Assembly: GCA_964502995.1 (NCBI GenBank)
Contig: CAZCZB010000002.1
Location: forward strand, 1 to 64,000
Source: Bin87 sp964502995
Lineage (GTDB): Bacteria > Chloroflexota > Dehalococcoidia > Lucifugimonadales > UBA3495
Direction: 5' to 3'
DNA: 64,000 bases
Shown here: positions 34,873 through 44,443 of the stretch, in pieces
Layout of the letters: the number at the start of each line of letters is the position of its first letter
How positions within the stretch are numbered: position 1 is the stretch's first letter
Program-made: the position numbers and the translations under genes
The notes under the pieces: generated by a model
Databases searched by the model: none
The model's input: the letters and a program-made list of their open reading frames with translations, nothing else
Told to the model about the DNA's origin: nothing

Positions 34873-35325
34873 CTATTCAGCGGCAGCGGCCCATTCGCCA
34901 AACGATGCGTCCCCGGTATATTCGGCGGGCAGGAGTCCCCATAAAATATCCAGGAGCGGTTGGACGTCGTCAATCGCCGACTGTGCCAACAACACGTCCA
35001 TGTACACCTCGTAAAAATTGCCGTGCAAACTCTCTGCAGCACGCATGCCACGAGTAATGGCGACCACGTGCTCGGGCATTTCGTGAGCCAACTCAGCAAG
35101 AGCTTCCTGGATGGCGACGTGGTCGTAATGCTCCCAACCACGCAATGACGCGACCGCCTTCGTCAGTTGCGCGACGGTTCCCCAACCTTTTTCCCCGGCC
35201 TGGCACAGGTCGCCCTCGGCCAGGTGTGCCGGCCATTTCGACCAGTAATCGCGCGCCTGGTCCAAATGTTTGCGAATCCGGGCATCCCGGCGGGCCGGCG
35301 CTTCGTGTCTAATTCGGGGAGGCAT
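34873..35325 (-). CDS. PaREP1/HEPN-like helical protein
   Basis: A 150-residue all-helical protein. The segment AEGDLCQAGEKGWGTVAQLTKAVASLRGWEHYDH resembles the PaREP1/HEPN-type pattern, but the HEPN RNase motif R-x4-6-H is not clear. The function is unknown. It sits between glyS and birA on the same strand with short spacings and could belong to a toxin-like or a housekeeping helper family. No antitoxin-like MNT nucleotidyltransferase gene is adjacent, which argues against a standard HEPN-MNT pair. Confidence 0.6.
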   Translation of the reverse strand: MPPRIRHEAPARRDARIRKHLDQARDYWSKWPAHLAEGDLCQAGEKGWGTVAQLTKAVASLRGWEHYDHVAIQEALAELAHEMPEHVVAITRGMRAAESLHGNFYEVYMDVLLAQSAIDDVQPLLDILWGLLPAEYTGDASFGEWAAAAE

Positions 35326-35343
35326 GGTCGTTCCAGTATAGAC

Positions 35344-36663
35344 CTACCAGCCGTGGTCGAAACGGTCCTGCAGGACGTCGAGCAATCCGCTGATCGGGAT
35401 GCGTTCCTGGGCCATGGTGTCGCGGTCGCGGATGGTTACGGCCTGATCGTCCAGCGTGTCGAAATCAACGGTGACGCAGTAGGGCGTGCCGATTTCGTCC
35501 TGCCGCCGGTAGCGCCGCCCGATGCTCTGCGCATCATCAAACTGGCTGTTGAACCGGCGTCGCACCAGGTCATACACGGAGCGCGCCGTAGGAGCCAGAC
35601 GCTCGTTGCGGCTGAGCGGCAACACCGCCACCGTTACCGGGGCCAGCGCGCGGTGCAGGTGCAGAACGGTTCGGGTGTCCTTGCCGTCGGGTTCCTCGTC
35701 GTAGCTGTCCAGCCAGAATGCGAGGGTGGCGCGATCCACGCCGCCCGAGGGTTCGATGACGTAGGGCAGGTACCGCTCGTGGATTTCGTCGTCGAAGTAG
35801 GTCAGATCTTCGCCGCTGAACTCCTTGTGGCGGCCGAGGTCGAAGTCCGCGCGATCAGCGATACCCTCAAGCTCGCCCCAACCCCAGGGGAAACGGTACT
35901 CTATGTCGTAGGTGGCCTTGGCGTAGTGGGCCAATTCATCTCCGGCGTGTTCACGCAGACGCAGGTTCTCGGCTCGGATGCCGTAGTTGACGTACCAGTT
36001 GAAGCGGTCGTTGACCCATTCCTGCAGCCATTCCTCATCGGTGCCGGGTTTGACGAAGAATTCGATCTCCATCTGCTCAAACTCCCGCGTGCGGAAGGTG
36101 AAGTTGCCGGGCGTGATCTCGTTGCGGAAGGCCTTGCCGATCTGCGCGATGCCAAAGGGCAACTTCTTGCGCGTGGTGGTCTGGACATTCTGGAAGTTGA
36201 CGAAAATGCCCTGGGCCGTTTCGGGCCGCAGGAACACCTCGTTGCTGGAATCTTCCACCGGCCCCATGAACGTGCGGAACATCAGGTTGAACCGGCGCGG
36301 CTCGGTGAACTCGCCGCCGCACACCGGACAGTTGGGCGTTTCAAGCTGATCCTGCCGGAACCGGCGATTGCACTGTCGACATTCGACCAGCGGGTCGCTG
36401 AAATTTTCCACATGGCCGCTGGCCTCCCAGACGCGGGGGTGCATCAGGATGGCGGCGTCCAGGCCGACAACGTCGTCCCGCTCGGAAACCACGGTTCTCC
36501 ACCAGGCTTCCTTCACGTTGCGCTTCAGCTCAACGCCCAGCGGGCCGTAATCCCAGGTTGACCCCAATCCCCCGTAAACCTCGCTGGACTGAAATACGAA
36601 ACCCCGTCGCTTGGACAGGGACAGGATTTTATCCATATCGGCGTGTGGGAGCGTGCGCGGCAT
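35344..36663 (-). CDS. glyS: Glycine--tRNA ligase (dimeric type)
   Basis: A 439-residue class II synthetase of the single-chain alpha2 type. Motif 1 region SSEVYGGLGSTWDYGPLG is at the N-terminus; a zinc knuckle CRQCNRRF/CPVCGGEF lies near residues 93 and 111; LRPETAQGIFVNF and motif 2 FGIAQIGKAFRNEITP follow; motif 3 is EPSGGVDRATLAFWLDSY. The C-terminal anticodon domain is complete (LRHR region to FDHGW). It charges tRNA-Gly. The ATG at 36663 is preceded by GAGG. Confidence 0.96.
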   Translation of the reverse strand: MPRTLPHADMDKILSLSKRRGFVFQSSEVYGGLGSTWDYGPLGVELKRNVKEAWWRTVVSERDDVVGLDAAILMHPRVWEASGHVENFSDPLVECRQCNRRFRQDQLETPNCPVCGGEFTEPRRFNLMFRTFMGPVEDSSNEVFLRPETAQGIFVNFQNVQTTTRKKLPFGIAQIGKAFRNEITPGNFTFRTREFEQMEIEFFVKPGTDEEWLQEWVNDRFNWYVNYGIRAENLRLREHAGDELAHYAKATYDIEYRFPWGWGELEGIADRADFDLGRHKEFSGEDLTYFDDEIHERYLPYVIEPSGGVDRATLAFWLDSYDEEPDGKDTRTVLHLHRALAPVTVAVLPLSRNERLAPTARSVYDLVRRRFNSQFDDAQSIGRRYRRQDEIGTPYCVTVDFDTLDDQAVTIRDRDTMAQERIPISGLLDVLQDRFDHGW

Positions 36664-36693
36664 GGCGAACCTCGTGGCTAGTTCAGAGTTGAA

Positions 36694-38760
36694 TCATGTT
36701 ACCACAGCGGTTGCATCGGCTCCGTGGGGCAATTCCCGACGCACCGCGTCGGCCAGGTTTTCGGCGGCCAGATCTTCCAACTTTATGTAACGGGCGGACA
36801 TGGCGTCGGCGATGCCCCTGGCCAGTTCCAGCTTGATGAAATCCTGCTCGGTATCAACCACCACCGCGGGGATTTTTGCCTCCTTGATCATGCGAGACAG
36901 ATCCAACACCTCATCGTCATTGGAGGCCAGACGGGTCAACTGTTCGCCGGCCAGCGTCACGTTGGCGCGCCCGTCGGACAGGATCACCAGCAGGGGCAGC
37001 ACGTCGCGATCCTTGAGCCGTTCGGTTTCCAGCGTTTCCATGGCGAGATACAGGGCACGCGCCAGCGGAGTTCGCCCGCCGGTGGGCATTTCCTGCAGGC
37101 ACCACTGGGCCATCTCAACGCTGCCGGTGGGCGGCAGCAGCAAATCCGCGCCGGTGCCGCGAAACGCAATCAACCCGACACGGTCGCGACGCTGGTATGC
37201 GTCCAGCAGCAGGGACATGACCGCGCCCTTGACCGCCACCATACGGCGTTGGGCTCCCATCGAGCCGCTGGCGTCAACTACGAACAGGATCAGCGATCCC
37301 GTGTGGGTCTCGCGCACCTTTTCGCGCACGTCCCAAGGTTCGATCAGGAGCGCAGCGGAGCCTTCGCCGGCCGACAGACGGCGCGATTGCTGGTGCGGCG
37401 CGGCGGCCCGCAGGGTGGCGTCCAACGCCAGGTCGGATGCGGAACCCTCCGGCACCCGGGCGTCCACGTAGCGTCCGACGGACGAACCGCTCACGGTGGT
37501 GGCGCGACGGCCGGACGCGCGGCGGGCGCGGCGGTCGGGCGGTTGTACCTGGAGGTTCTGGACGGAGTACGGATCGCCCACCTCGAACCACTCGTCGCCA
37601 AGGGCGGCGTCCGCGGGATCCGGTTCCTGGTCTTCGGGCGGGTCGGGTTCTCTATCGCTATCGTCGGCGGGATCGTCCCTGGATGAGTCATCCTGGGAGG
37701 ACGGCTCGCGGTCCCGCTGCTGGTTCTGGAAATCCTCCAGCATATTGTCCAACTGCTCGGTAACCAGGTGGGGCTGCTGGAATGGCTGGCGTCTCTGCCG
37801 GTGGAGAAGGGCCATCAACGCCGCCTCGCGCACGTCCTCGACGTCCACCACGGTGCGGCCTTCGTAGGCGGCGATGGTGCTGGCGGTCTTGTACATCACG
37901 ATGTCGCCGCGCAGGCCGTCCACCTGGTACTCGGCGCAGATGTCGGTGATGAGTTCGAGAATGTCTTCGGGAACGATCACCTCCGAGAGCAGGCGCTGGC
38001 TGCTGAGCAGTCGTTCGCGCTCCTGCTGTTCGGCGTCGGCCCATGCGTCCATGAACTCAAACGGCGCGGCCTCGAAGGACATGCGCCGCCGCACGACCTC
38101 GCGTCGTTCGGCGGGTTCGAATACCCCGTCCACTTCCACGGCCAGGCCGAAGCGGTCGAGCAACTGCGGGCGGAGATCTCCCTCCTCGGGGTTCATGGTG
38201 CCGACGAGCATGAATTCAGCATCGTGGCTGACCGATATGCCCTCGCGTTCCACGTAGTTGCGTCCCATGGCGGCAGCGTCCAGCAGGACGTCCACCAGGT
38301 GGTCGTTAAGCAGGTTGACCTCGTCGATATACAGGATGCCCCGATGCGCCGACGCGATCAGGCCGGGCTCGAAATTCTTCTCGCCCGACTTGATAGCCTG
38401 CTCAATGTCCAGCGAACCCACCAGCCTGTCCTCGGTGGCACCCACCGGCAGATCGACGATGCGAACCTGTCGGGCAGAACCGCCGCCGGACCTGCTGGCC
38501 TGTTGGCACCAATGGCAGACTTCCTGCGGGTTCCCGGGTTGGCACGAATACTGGCAACCAGGTACGACCGGCACCTGCGGCAGCAACGCGGCAAGAGAGC
38601 GAACCGCCGTGCTTTTGGCGGTGCCCTTTTTGCCTCGTACCAGCACGCCGCCAATGCGCGGGTTGATGGCGTTGAGCAGCAACGCGCGCTTCATCGGCGT
38701 CTGGCCGACGATGGCGGTAAAAGGGAAACGCGGTTCGCGTGCAGTGGAAGGTTGGGTCAT
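36694..38760 (-). CDS. Fused ChlI/ChlD-type chelatase subunit (putative cobaltochelatase)
   Basis: A 688-residue fusion of the AAA+ motor (I) and adaptor (D) subunits of metal chelatases. Residues about 15-345 hold Walker A GKKGTAKST near 43, a cysteine cluster (CQYSC and CHWC) near 68-85, Walker B GILYIDEVNLL and the sensor region GTMNPEEGDLRPQLLDRFG. An acidic linker with many Asp/Glu/Pro follows (about 355-410). Residues about 500-688 are a VWA domain with the MIDAS motif DASGS. Together with CobN it should drive ATP-dependent cobalt insertion into the corrin, replacing CobS and CobT. Magnesium chelation is the alternative, but no bacteriochlorophyll genes are near. Confidence 0.88.
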   Translation of the reverse strand: MTQPSTAREPRFPFTAIVGQTPMKRALLLNAINPRIGGVLVRGKKGTAKSTAVRSLAALLPQVPVVPGCQYSCQPGNPQEVCHWCQQASRSGGGSARQVRIVDLPVGATEDRLVGSLDIEQAIKSGEKNFEPGLIASAHRGILYIDEVNLLNDHLVDVLLDAAAMGRNYVEREGISVSHDAEFMLVGTMNPEEGDLRPQLLDRFGLAVEVDGVFEPAERREVVRRRMSFEAAPFEFMDAWADAEQQERERLLSSQRLLSEVIVPEDILELITDICAEYQVDGLRGDIVMYKTASTIAAYEGRTVVDVEDVREAALMALLHRQRRQPFQQPHLVTEQLDNMLEDFQNQQRDREPSSQDDSSRDDPADDSDREPDPPEDQEPDPADAALGDEWFEVGDPYSVQNLQVQPPDRRARRASGRRATTVSGSSVGRYVDARVPEGSASDLALDATLRAAAPHQQSRRLSAGEGSAALLIEPWDVREKVRETHTGSLILFVVDASGSMGAQRRMVAVKGAVMSLLLDAYQRRDRVGLIAFRGTGADLLLPPTGSVEMAQWCLQEMPTGGRTPLARALYLAMETLETERLKDRDVLPLLVILSDGRANVTLAGEQLTRLASNDDEVLDLSRMIKEAKIPAVVVDTEQDFIKLELARGIADAMSARYIKLEDLAAENLADAVRRELPHGADATAVVT

Positions 38761-38780
38761 ATCACGGATCCGTTTGCGTG

Positions 38781-39578
38781 TCAGGATGCCGACGCAGGGG
38801 AAGCGCCGGGGGTGTGCGGATAGGCGTGGACGTCACGTTCCCGATACAGCCGGTAACCCACGGTGGCAAAGGCGATGCCCAGCCACAGCAGCAGATGACC
38901 GGCGGCAGTGAACGTGCGGAACATGATCGTGAGTTCGGGAGGCAGCCAACCGGGCGCGGCGTCCCGAACTCCGGGGACGGCGAACGCCAGCAGCAACGCC
39001 ACGATGGAGTATGCGATTCCGATGCCGGCGTACCGGAGCCATCTGCCCCCGCCCGTTGAGGAACGGTTGACCAGTCCAACGCCGTAAATGACGAGGGCGA
39101 CGGACACCGTGGAGATCGCTATGAAAAGGAACTGGAACGACTGCCGGGCCAGTAGCGTTCCTTCCTCGCCAATGCCGGGCGGGTTCAGCGGGAACTTTAG
39201 CTGCGTGTACATGGAAACGCCCCAGAATCCCAGCAATCCCGCTACGGCGGCCCAGGCCCAGGGGCTCCAACCCGGGGTCGCTCTACGCATCAGGTGGTAA
39301 AGGCCAGCGAAAATGGCTGCGTACAGGATTCCAATTACGGCCAGGCCGGCGCTCATACCGATACGCTGGACGCCGAGGCTGGTAAGAAAAGCCAACGGGA
39401 GTGGTTCCTCATCGTCCTCCGCGGCCAATTGTGCGGCGCAACCGGCGCGGTCAATGTCACAACCCTCGAGGGCGATGGCCCATTCCATCACCGGTACATT
39501 GACGATGTTCATATACGCCGCGACCAGGAGGCCTACGATCACCCCCATAAGCAACGCAGTAGGAAGTACGCGTGTCAT
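38781..39578 (-). CDS. cbtA: CbtA-like cobalt transporter subunit
   Basis: A 265-residue membrane protein with about seven helices matching the CbtA cobalt-transport family. The N-terminal helix is MGVIVGLLVAAYMNIV, a cysteine-containing outer loop (EGCDIDRAGCAAQL) follows, and further helices carry FAGLYHLMRR and QLKFPLNPPGIGE. It is thought to act with CbtB as a B12-regulated cobalt importer. AGGAG precedes the ATG at 39578. It lies between cbtB and the chelatase gene. Confidence 0.85.
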   Translation of the reverse strand: MTRVLPTALLMGVIVGLLVAAYMNIVNVPVMEWAIALEGCDIDRAGCAAQLAAEDDEEPLPLAFLTSLGVQRIGMSAGLAVIGILYAAIFAGLYHLMRRATPGWSPWAWAAVAGLLGFWGVSMYTQLKFPLNPPGIGEEGTLLARQSFQFLFIAISTVSVALVIYGVGLVNRSSTGGGRWLRYAGIGIAYSIVALLLAFAVPGVRDAAPGWLPPELTIMFRTFTAAGHLLLWLGIAFATVGYRLYRERDVHAYPHTPGASPASAS

Positions 39579-39797
39579 TTGTTTACTCCTGTGACCGTCT
39601 GTCTGAAGGGGATTAATGGCAAGATGGCCACCCGATCCGTCCAGCGACGATCGGGCCAATCAGGCAGATTCACAGCGCACTCCTCCCGACGATTCCAAAG
39701 AACGTCCGCGCGGCGAAACTCGCCAGTAGTGAGCCCCGCTACGTTGGGGACTCAAACGGATAGGCCCGGCGAATAGTACGCCGGGCAGGCAGTATGA
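39579..39797 (-). other. Intergenic region between cbtB and cbtA
   Basis: A 219-nt gap on the minus strand. It holds a GC hairpin (CCCGGCG, loop, CGCCGGG near 39760-39782) without a T-run. I see no riboswitch and no gene here. The GCCACTG string at the end of cbtB is part of the coding sequence. Confidence 0.5.
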
Positions 39798-39998
39798 TCA
39801 GTGGCACATGAACGCGACGTGGCGCGCGTGGTGGAAGAACTCGTGGACCGTGCCCAGGATGCCGGGGGTCCCAATGGCAGCGGCATCCAGTCCACCGCCA
39901 GCATAACCGACTATGTACAGGCCTATGGCGCCCAGGACGAGCCACGGAGCCCAGGCAGCGGTGTCGGTAGCGGACAGGAACCGATTGATAATACCCAT
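39798..39998 (-). CDS. cbtB: CbtB-like cobalt transporter subunit
   Basis: A 66-residue protein with one membrane helix and the CbtB C-terminal histidine cluster HEFFHHARHVAFMCH, a presumed metal site. It is the partner of CbtA, encoded 219 nt downstream. AGGAG lies eight bases before the ATG. This gene is short but clear from the histidine motif and neighbours. Confidence 0.85.
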   Translation of the reverse strand: MGIINRFLSATDTAAWAPWLVLGAIGLYIVGYAGGGLDAAAIGTPGILGTVHEFFHHARHVAFMCH

Positions 39999-40113
39999 GA
40001 TCTCACTCCTCATGCCAGCATGGACATCGTTATCGCATCGTTGAATGGCATTTCAATGTCTTGCCGCTCGATGCACAACGCCGCCAATCCGGCAATGTCA
40101 ACTATTCTGCGGG

Positions 40114-40524
40114 CTAGCGTTCAACAAAAATCAGGTCGTCCTCCTTGCCGACCCAGCGGTCACGCGCCTCTTCAAACGCGCGCAGCTTCTCGGGTTGAAA
40201 CTCGGTACGCTTTTCGTCGTCGTCCAGGTAGGGGTTGGGAAAATAGCAGCGCACCAGCGTGTCGTCCCAGTTGTGCGAAAAGCGGACGTAATAGGATTTC
40301 AGATCGCCGTGGCTGGTCGCCTCCACAAACTGGATGCCGTCGATCTGCTCCAGCCTGAGGTGAAAGTGCCAGTTGTCGGCCTCGATGGTGGCCCATCCGC
40401 CGTGGACTTCCGGCTCCCTGATGCCGTGTGCGTGATTCTCGCTGACCACGGAACCGCCGCCTACCACCCACATCATGGTGGGGTTGCTGGTCAGTTCCTT
40501 GAGCAAGTCCAGTGCGTATTCCAT
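40114..40524 (-). CDS. HutX/ChuX-like heme-handling-fold protein
   Basis: A 136-residue single-domain protein. The layout resembles HutX/ChuX heme carriers: a GGGSVVSENHAHG segment (like the GGSVFEFKG core), GGWATIEADNWHFHLRLEQIDGIQFVE with an HFHL pattern, then a C-terminal SYYVRFSHNWDD strand pair. Conserved histidines lie in HAHG and HFH. Located between cobN and cbtB under the B12 riboswitch, it could bind a cobalt-corrin, a heme-like tetrapyrrole or cobalt itself. This is inference; similarity is by pattern only. AGGAGAG precedes the ATG. Confidence 0.6.
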   Translation of the reverse strand: MEYALDLLKELTSNPTMMWVVGGGSVVSENHAHGIREPEVHGGWATIEADNWHFHLRLEQIDGIQFVEATSHGDLKSYYVRFSHNWDDTLVRCYFPNPYLDDDEKRTEFQPEKLRAFEEARDRWVGKEDDLIFVER

Positions 40525-40540
40525 CTGCGTACTCTCCTGC

Positions 40541-43500
40541 TCATGCGCCGGTGGTGCGGTTCACGTTGGCGCCGGCTTCCTGGCGCGCTTCGATATCGGT
40601 TTCGAGATCCAGATACATCTGGCGCAGTTGTTCCAGCATTTCAGGCGGCGGGTTTTCCCACAATCCCCGCTGGACCGCTTCCAGCAACCGCTCGACGATG
40701 CCGCGCAGCGCCCATGGGTTGCTTTGACGGAAGAACTCCTGCATTTCCGGATTGAGCACGTACTCTTCGGTAACGTCCTCGTACATCCAGTCCTCAATGA
40801 CCTGGGCCGTGGCGTCGTAGCCAAACATGTAGTCAACGGTGGCCGCCAGTTCGAACGCGCCCTTGTACCCGTGGCGCTGCATCGACTGCATCCACTTGGG
40901 GTTGACCACCCGACTGCGGAAAACCCGGCGGGCCTCATCCTGCAAGTCGCGGACGCGCGCGCGGGTCGGGTCGCTGCTGTCGCCGAAGAACTGGCGCGGG
41001 TTGCGGCCCGTCAGAGATCGCACGGTGGCGATCATGCCGCCGTGGTACTGCATGTAGTCGTCGCTGTCGAACACATCGTGCTCGCGGTTGTCCTGGTTCT
41101 TGGCGGCAATGACGATCTGGCCGAACCGGGTGCGAAACTCGTTGCGGGCCGTGACGCCAAAGTCCTGCCGGGAATATGCGTAGCCACCCCAGGAGGTGTA
41201 CACCTCGGCCAGATCGTGTACCGATTCCCAGTTGCGCTCGTCCAGCACGCCCAGGATTCCCGCGCCGTATGAACCCGGCTTGCTGCCGAAGATACGGAAC
41301 AGCGAAGGGTCGCCGGAGCTTTCCGTGGACTCGTCGGGAGGCGCGGCAGCGCGGCGCTCGGCATCTTCGCGAACGTGCTTGACCACGAAGTTGTCGTCCG
41401 GCGCCTCGTCCTGTGCGGCGGCGAGGGCGACTGCCTGATCCATGAGATAAATCAGATTCGGGAAAGCGTCGCGGAAAAACCCGCTGATCCGAACCGTCAC
41501 GTCTATGCGCGGCCGTCCCAGTTCTTCGATCGGAATGATCTCCAGACTGCTGACACGGCGGCTTTCCGCCTGCCACACCGGTTTCACGCCGAGCAGGTAC
41601 AGTATCTGCGCGATGTCATCGCCGTGGGTGCGCATGGCGGAGGTGCCCCAAACCACGACGCCGACCATCTCCGGGTATCCGCCCTCCTCGTCCAGGTACT
41701 TCTGCAGCAGCGCGTCGCCCAGCGATTTGCCCACGTCCCACGCCGTCGGCGACGGCAGCGCACGCGGGTCCACCGAGTAGAAGTTGCGCCCGGTGGGCAG
41801 AACGTTGACCATGCCCCGCGTCGGCGCGCCTGACGGACCCGGCGGCACGAATCTGCCCTCCAGTCCCCGCAGCAGGTTATCGATCTCGTCGGTGGTGCGA
41901 AGCAGCGACGGGTAGATGTGCTGGCCGACGTATGACAGAACGCTCTCGGTGCGAGCGTCCGACTTGCCAAGGATGTCCGAAACGACTCCCGCTATCTGGT
42001 GAGCGGCAAATCCGTCGTCGCAAAGGGCGGTGTATGCGCGCCGGCACAGGGATTCCAGCGCCTCTATCACGTCGCCGGCGTTTCGCACCGGCGGCGCATC
42101 ATCAGCGGCTTCGAGCGCGGCCGGCGTGGCGCCGTTGACCGCGGCGGCGGGATTTTCCAGGAGCGCATAGTAGTCGTAGCCCAGGGCCTCCGCCAGCGAA
42201 CGGCGCAGGCTGGGAACGGCTCCGTTGTCCAGCCGGGTGAGGGCGCAGAGCAACCCGACCATCTGCTCGTCAGTGGGAGGTTGACCCAGCGTGTGCAGGC
42301 CGTCCTTGATCTGCGCGTCCTTGATTTCGCACAGGTAGCCGTCGATTTCCAGCATGAACTCGCCGAAATCATCAGGATGTTCGTCAACGCCCAGATCCCG
42401 GTGCAACTCGGCCTGCTGCACCATCTCCCAGATTTGGGATTCCAACGTCGGCAGCTTGCCCGGGTCAAGGGTCTGGCACTGGTAGTGTTCGTCCATCAAC
42501 TGCTCCAGTTTGGCGATGTCGCCGTAGGAGTCAGCGGTGGTCATCGGCGGGATGAGGTGATCGATAATGGTGGCGTGGGTGCGACGCTTGGCCTGGGTTC
42601 CCTCACCGGGGTTGTTGACGATGAACGGGTAGAACAGCGGTATGTCGTCCAGCGCCACCTCTGGGTAACAGGCCGCAGACATGCCGACGCCTTTGCCGGG
42701 CAGCCACTCCAGCGTGCCATGCTTGCCAATGTGGATCATCGCATCGGCGCCGAACACGTCCCGTATCCAGCGGTAGTAGGCGATGTAATGGTGCGTCGGC
42801 GTCAGGTCGGGGTTGTGATAGACCGAGATCGGATTTTCGCCAAACCCGCGCGGCGGCTGCAATCCAACGAACACGTTGCCCATGGGCACGCCGGCGATGG
42901 CCAGGCGGTCGTCGGTGCGGTATACCTGCCCGGGCGCGTCGCCCCAGGCATCCTGCAACTCGGCGCGAACCGATGCGGGGAACCCCGCGTACCATTGGGA
43001 GTACTGGCGTCGCTCGACGTGGCCGGCGGCCAGGCGCAATTGCTCTTCGGTGAGGGTATCGGTGTCGTTGCTGCAACGGGCGATGATGCGCTGGACCAGT
43101 TCGTCGCCGTCCGCGGGTATGTCTTCCACATGGTATCCGGCGGCTTTGAGCGCGTGCAGCATGTTGATGGCAGATGCCGGCGTGTCCAGCCCCACCGCGT
43201 TGCCGATGCGGGCGTCCTTGGTGGGATAGTTGCTCAGGATGATGGCGATCCGCTTGTCGGCGTTTGACTTGCGGCGCAGCGCGGCGTGGCGAGCCGCCAG
43301 GCGCGCCACGTAGTCCATCCGGTCAGGCTCGGCCACGTATTGCTGCATCCTGCCGGCGGACAGGCCGTTGGCGGATGCGGCGGTTTCTTCCTTGAACGAC
43401 ACCGGAACGGTGATGATGCGCCCGTCAAACTCGGGAAACGCGACGTTCATCGCCGTGTCGATGGGGCCGAGGCCCAACGAGCTAGCCTCCCATTCGGAAC

Positions 43501-44437
43501 GGCTGCCGGTGCTGACGATGCCCTGGATCACCGGCACGTCCAGTTTGTCCAGCAGTTCCTGGGACCAGCCGGTCGCCACCGTCGCGCCGGAGCCTCCCTG
43601 CTGGTGGTCGAGGTCGCTCATGGCGAGGCCCATGGTGTTGACGATGCAGTCCACGCGGGGGATGCCATCGGAGTCAACCATGTAGTCGGTCAGCGCGTGC
43701 CGCCCGTCTCCGTCGTCGTCCTCAGGCTGGTGCTTGAGGCTGTAGGAGAAGACGGGGAGTACGTTGACATCCTGGGCTTCCAGGCGGTTGATGAGTTCAT
43801 CGATGAATGCCAGGTTCCCGCTCATCCAGTGCGCGCGGTAGAAGAGAACGCCCACGGACGCACGGCCGTCCACAAAACGGCCAGCCATGAACTCGGCCAC
43901 TCCGGTTCCTTCCGCCACGCCGGGATGGTACACACCCTGCCACGGCATGGGCGCCGGCGCCTCGTGGCCGTGGTCGGATCCAAGGTAGGTGTCGGAAAGG
44001 AACAGGAACAGGTTGCGGAAGTTAAGGACGCCGCCGCGCATCAGGTACGAGAAGACGGTCTCAACCTCTGCCACCGGCGCCGTGCAGACGGTCACCAGAT
44101 CCTCATCCCACTCCTGATGCCCGGGGCAAGCGATCAACGGCGTGCCGTTCGCCCGGCAGGTTTCAACGAGAGGATCAAACGTATCGCCCAGCGCCCGCTT
44201 GCCGCCAAGCAATCGCAATATCACAACGGATGCGCGGCCAGCCGCGTCCAGCAACTCCTGCCGCGCCGATTCCGCAGACTCTCCTTCGCCTTCCAGCGCG
44301 ACCGGATTGCAGGCATACACGCCGACGGTATCGTCCCAGGGCATGCCGGCCAGCGCCCGTTCCGCCGTCAATATGTCGGTGTCGGCAGTGGTGACCAGGA
44401 CGATGGTCGCGGGAGAGGTTTCGGATTGGGCAGTCAT
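40541..44437 (-). CDS. cobN: Cobaltochelatase subunit CobN
   Basis: A 1298-residue large subunit of cobaltochelatase, which binds hydrogenobyrinic acid a,c-diamide and cobalt. Typical CobN signatures are FGADAMIHIGKHGTLEWLPGKGVG, YPFIVNNPGEGTQAKRR, NGAVPSLRRSLAEALGYDYY, VVWGTSAMRTHGDDIAQILYLLGVKP and RPRIDVTVRISGFFRDAFPNLI. The same fold makes the ChlH/BchH magnesium chelatase, but the acting neighbours (CbiE, CbtA/B, B12 riboswitch) point to cobalt. ATG at 44437 follows the cbiE stop by 6 nt, so translation is probably coupled. Long reverse open frames across this gene are not real. Confidence 0.94.
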   Translation of the reverse strand: MTAQSETSPATIVLVTTADTDILTAERALAGMPWDDTVGVYACNPVALEGEGESAESARQELLDAAGRASVVILRLLGGKRALGDTFDPLVETCRANGTPLIACPGHQEWDEDLVTVCTAPVAEVETVFSYLMRGGVLNFRNLFLFLSDTYLGSDHGHEAPAPMPWQGVYHPGVAEGTGVAEFMAGRFVDGRASVGVLFYRAHWMSGNLAFIDELINRLEAQDVNVLPVFSYSLKHQPEDDDGDGRHALTDYMVDSDGIPRVDCIVNTMGLAMSDLDHQQGGSGATVATGWSQELLDKLDVPVIQGIVSTGSRSEWEASSLGLGPIDTAMNVAFPEFDGRIITVPVSFKEETAASANGLSAGRMQQYVAEPDRMDYVARLAARHAALRRKSNADKRIAIILSNYPTKDARIGNAVGLDTPASAINMLHALKAAGYHVEDIPADGDELVQRIIARCSNDTDTLTEEQLRLAAGHVERRQYSQWYAGFPASVRAELQDAWGDAPGQVYRTDDRLAIAGVPMGNVFVGLQPPRGFGENPISVYHNPDLTPTHHYIAYYRWIRDVFGADAMIHIGKHGTLEWLPGKGVGMSAACYPEVALDDIPLFYPFIVNNPGEGTQAKRRTHATIIDHLIPPMTTADSYGDIAKLEQLMDEHYQCQTLDPGKLPTLESQIWEMVQQAELHRDLGVDEHPDDFGEFMLEIDGYLCEIKDAQIKDGLHTLGQPPTDEQMVGLLCALTRLDNGAVPSLRRSLAEALGYDYYALLENPAAAVNGATPAALEAADDAPPVRNAGDVIEALESLCRRAYTALCDDGFAAHQIAGVVSDILGKSDARTESVLSYVGQHIYPSLLRTTDEIDNLLRGLEGRFVPPGPSGAPTRGMVNVLPTGRNFYSVDPRALPSPTAWDVGKSLGDALLQKYLDEEGGYPEMVGVVVWGTSAMRTHGDDIAQILYLLGVKPVWQAESRRVSSLEIIPIEELGRPRIDVTVRISGFFRDAFPNLIYLMDQAVALAAAQDEAPDDNFVVKHVREDAERRAAAPPDESTESSGDPSLFRIFGSKPGSYGAGILGVLDERNWESVHDLAEVYTSWGGYAYSRQDFGVTARNEFRTRFGQIVIAAKNQDNREHDVFDSDDYMQYHGGMIATVRSLTGRNPRQFFGDSSDPTRARVRDLQDEARRVFRSRVVNPKWMQSMQRHGYKGAFELAATVDYMFGYDATAQVIEDWMYEDVTEEYVLNPEMQEFFRQSNPWALRGIVERLLEAVQRGLWENPPPEMLEQLRQMYLDLETDIEARQEAGANVNRTTGA

Positions 44438-44443
44438 TCTCAC

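Noticed and set aside
34873..35325. HEPN toxin of a toxin-antitoxin pair
   Set aside because: No clear R-x4-6-H motif and no nucleotidyltransferase partner gene; it lies in a run of housekeeping genes.
35167..36561. A plus-strand frame of over 460 residues
   Set aside because: It is antisense to glyS, which has all class II motifs and a zinc knuckle.
39798..39830. A GCCACTG string that resembles a cobalamin riboswitch element
   Set aside because: It is part of the cbtB coding end (MCH and stop); the other aptamer blocks are absent. The true aptamer is at 45290-45465.
41999..43267. A plus-strand frame of over 400 residues
   Set aside because: It lies opposite cobN, whose conserved segments are intact.
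36694..44437. Magnesium chelatase for bacteriochlorophyll
   Set aside because: CobN and ChlI-ChlD relatives could suggest it, but the cobalamin riboswitch, CbiE and the CbtA/CbtB cobalt importer argue for cobalt; no photosynthesis genes are present.
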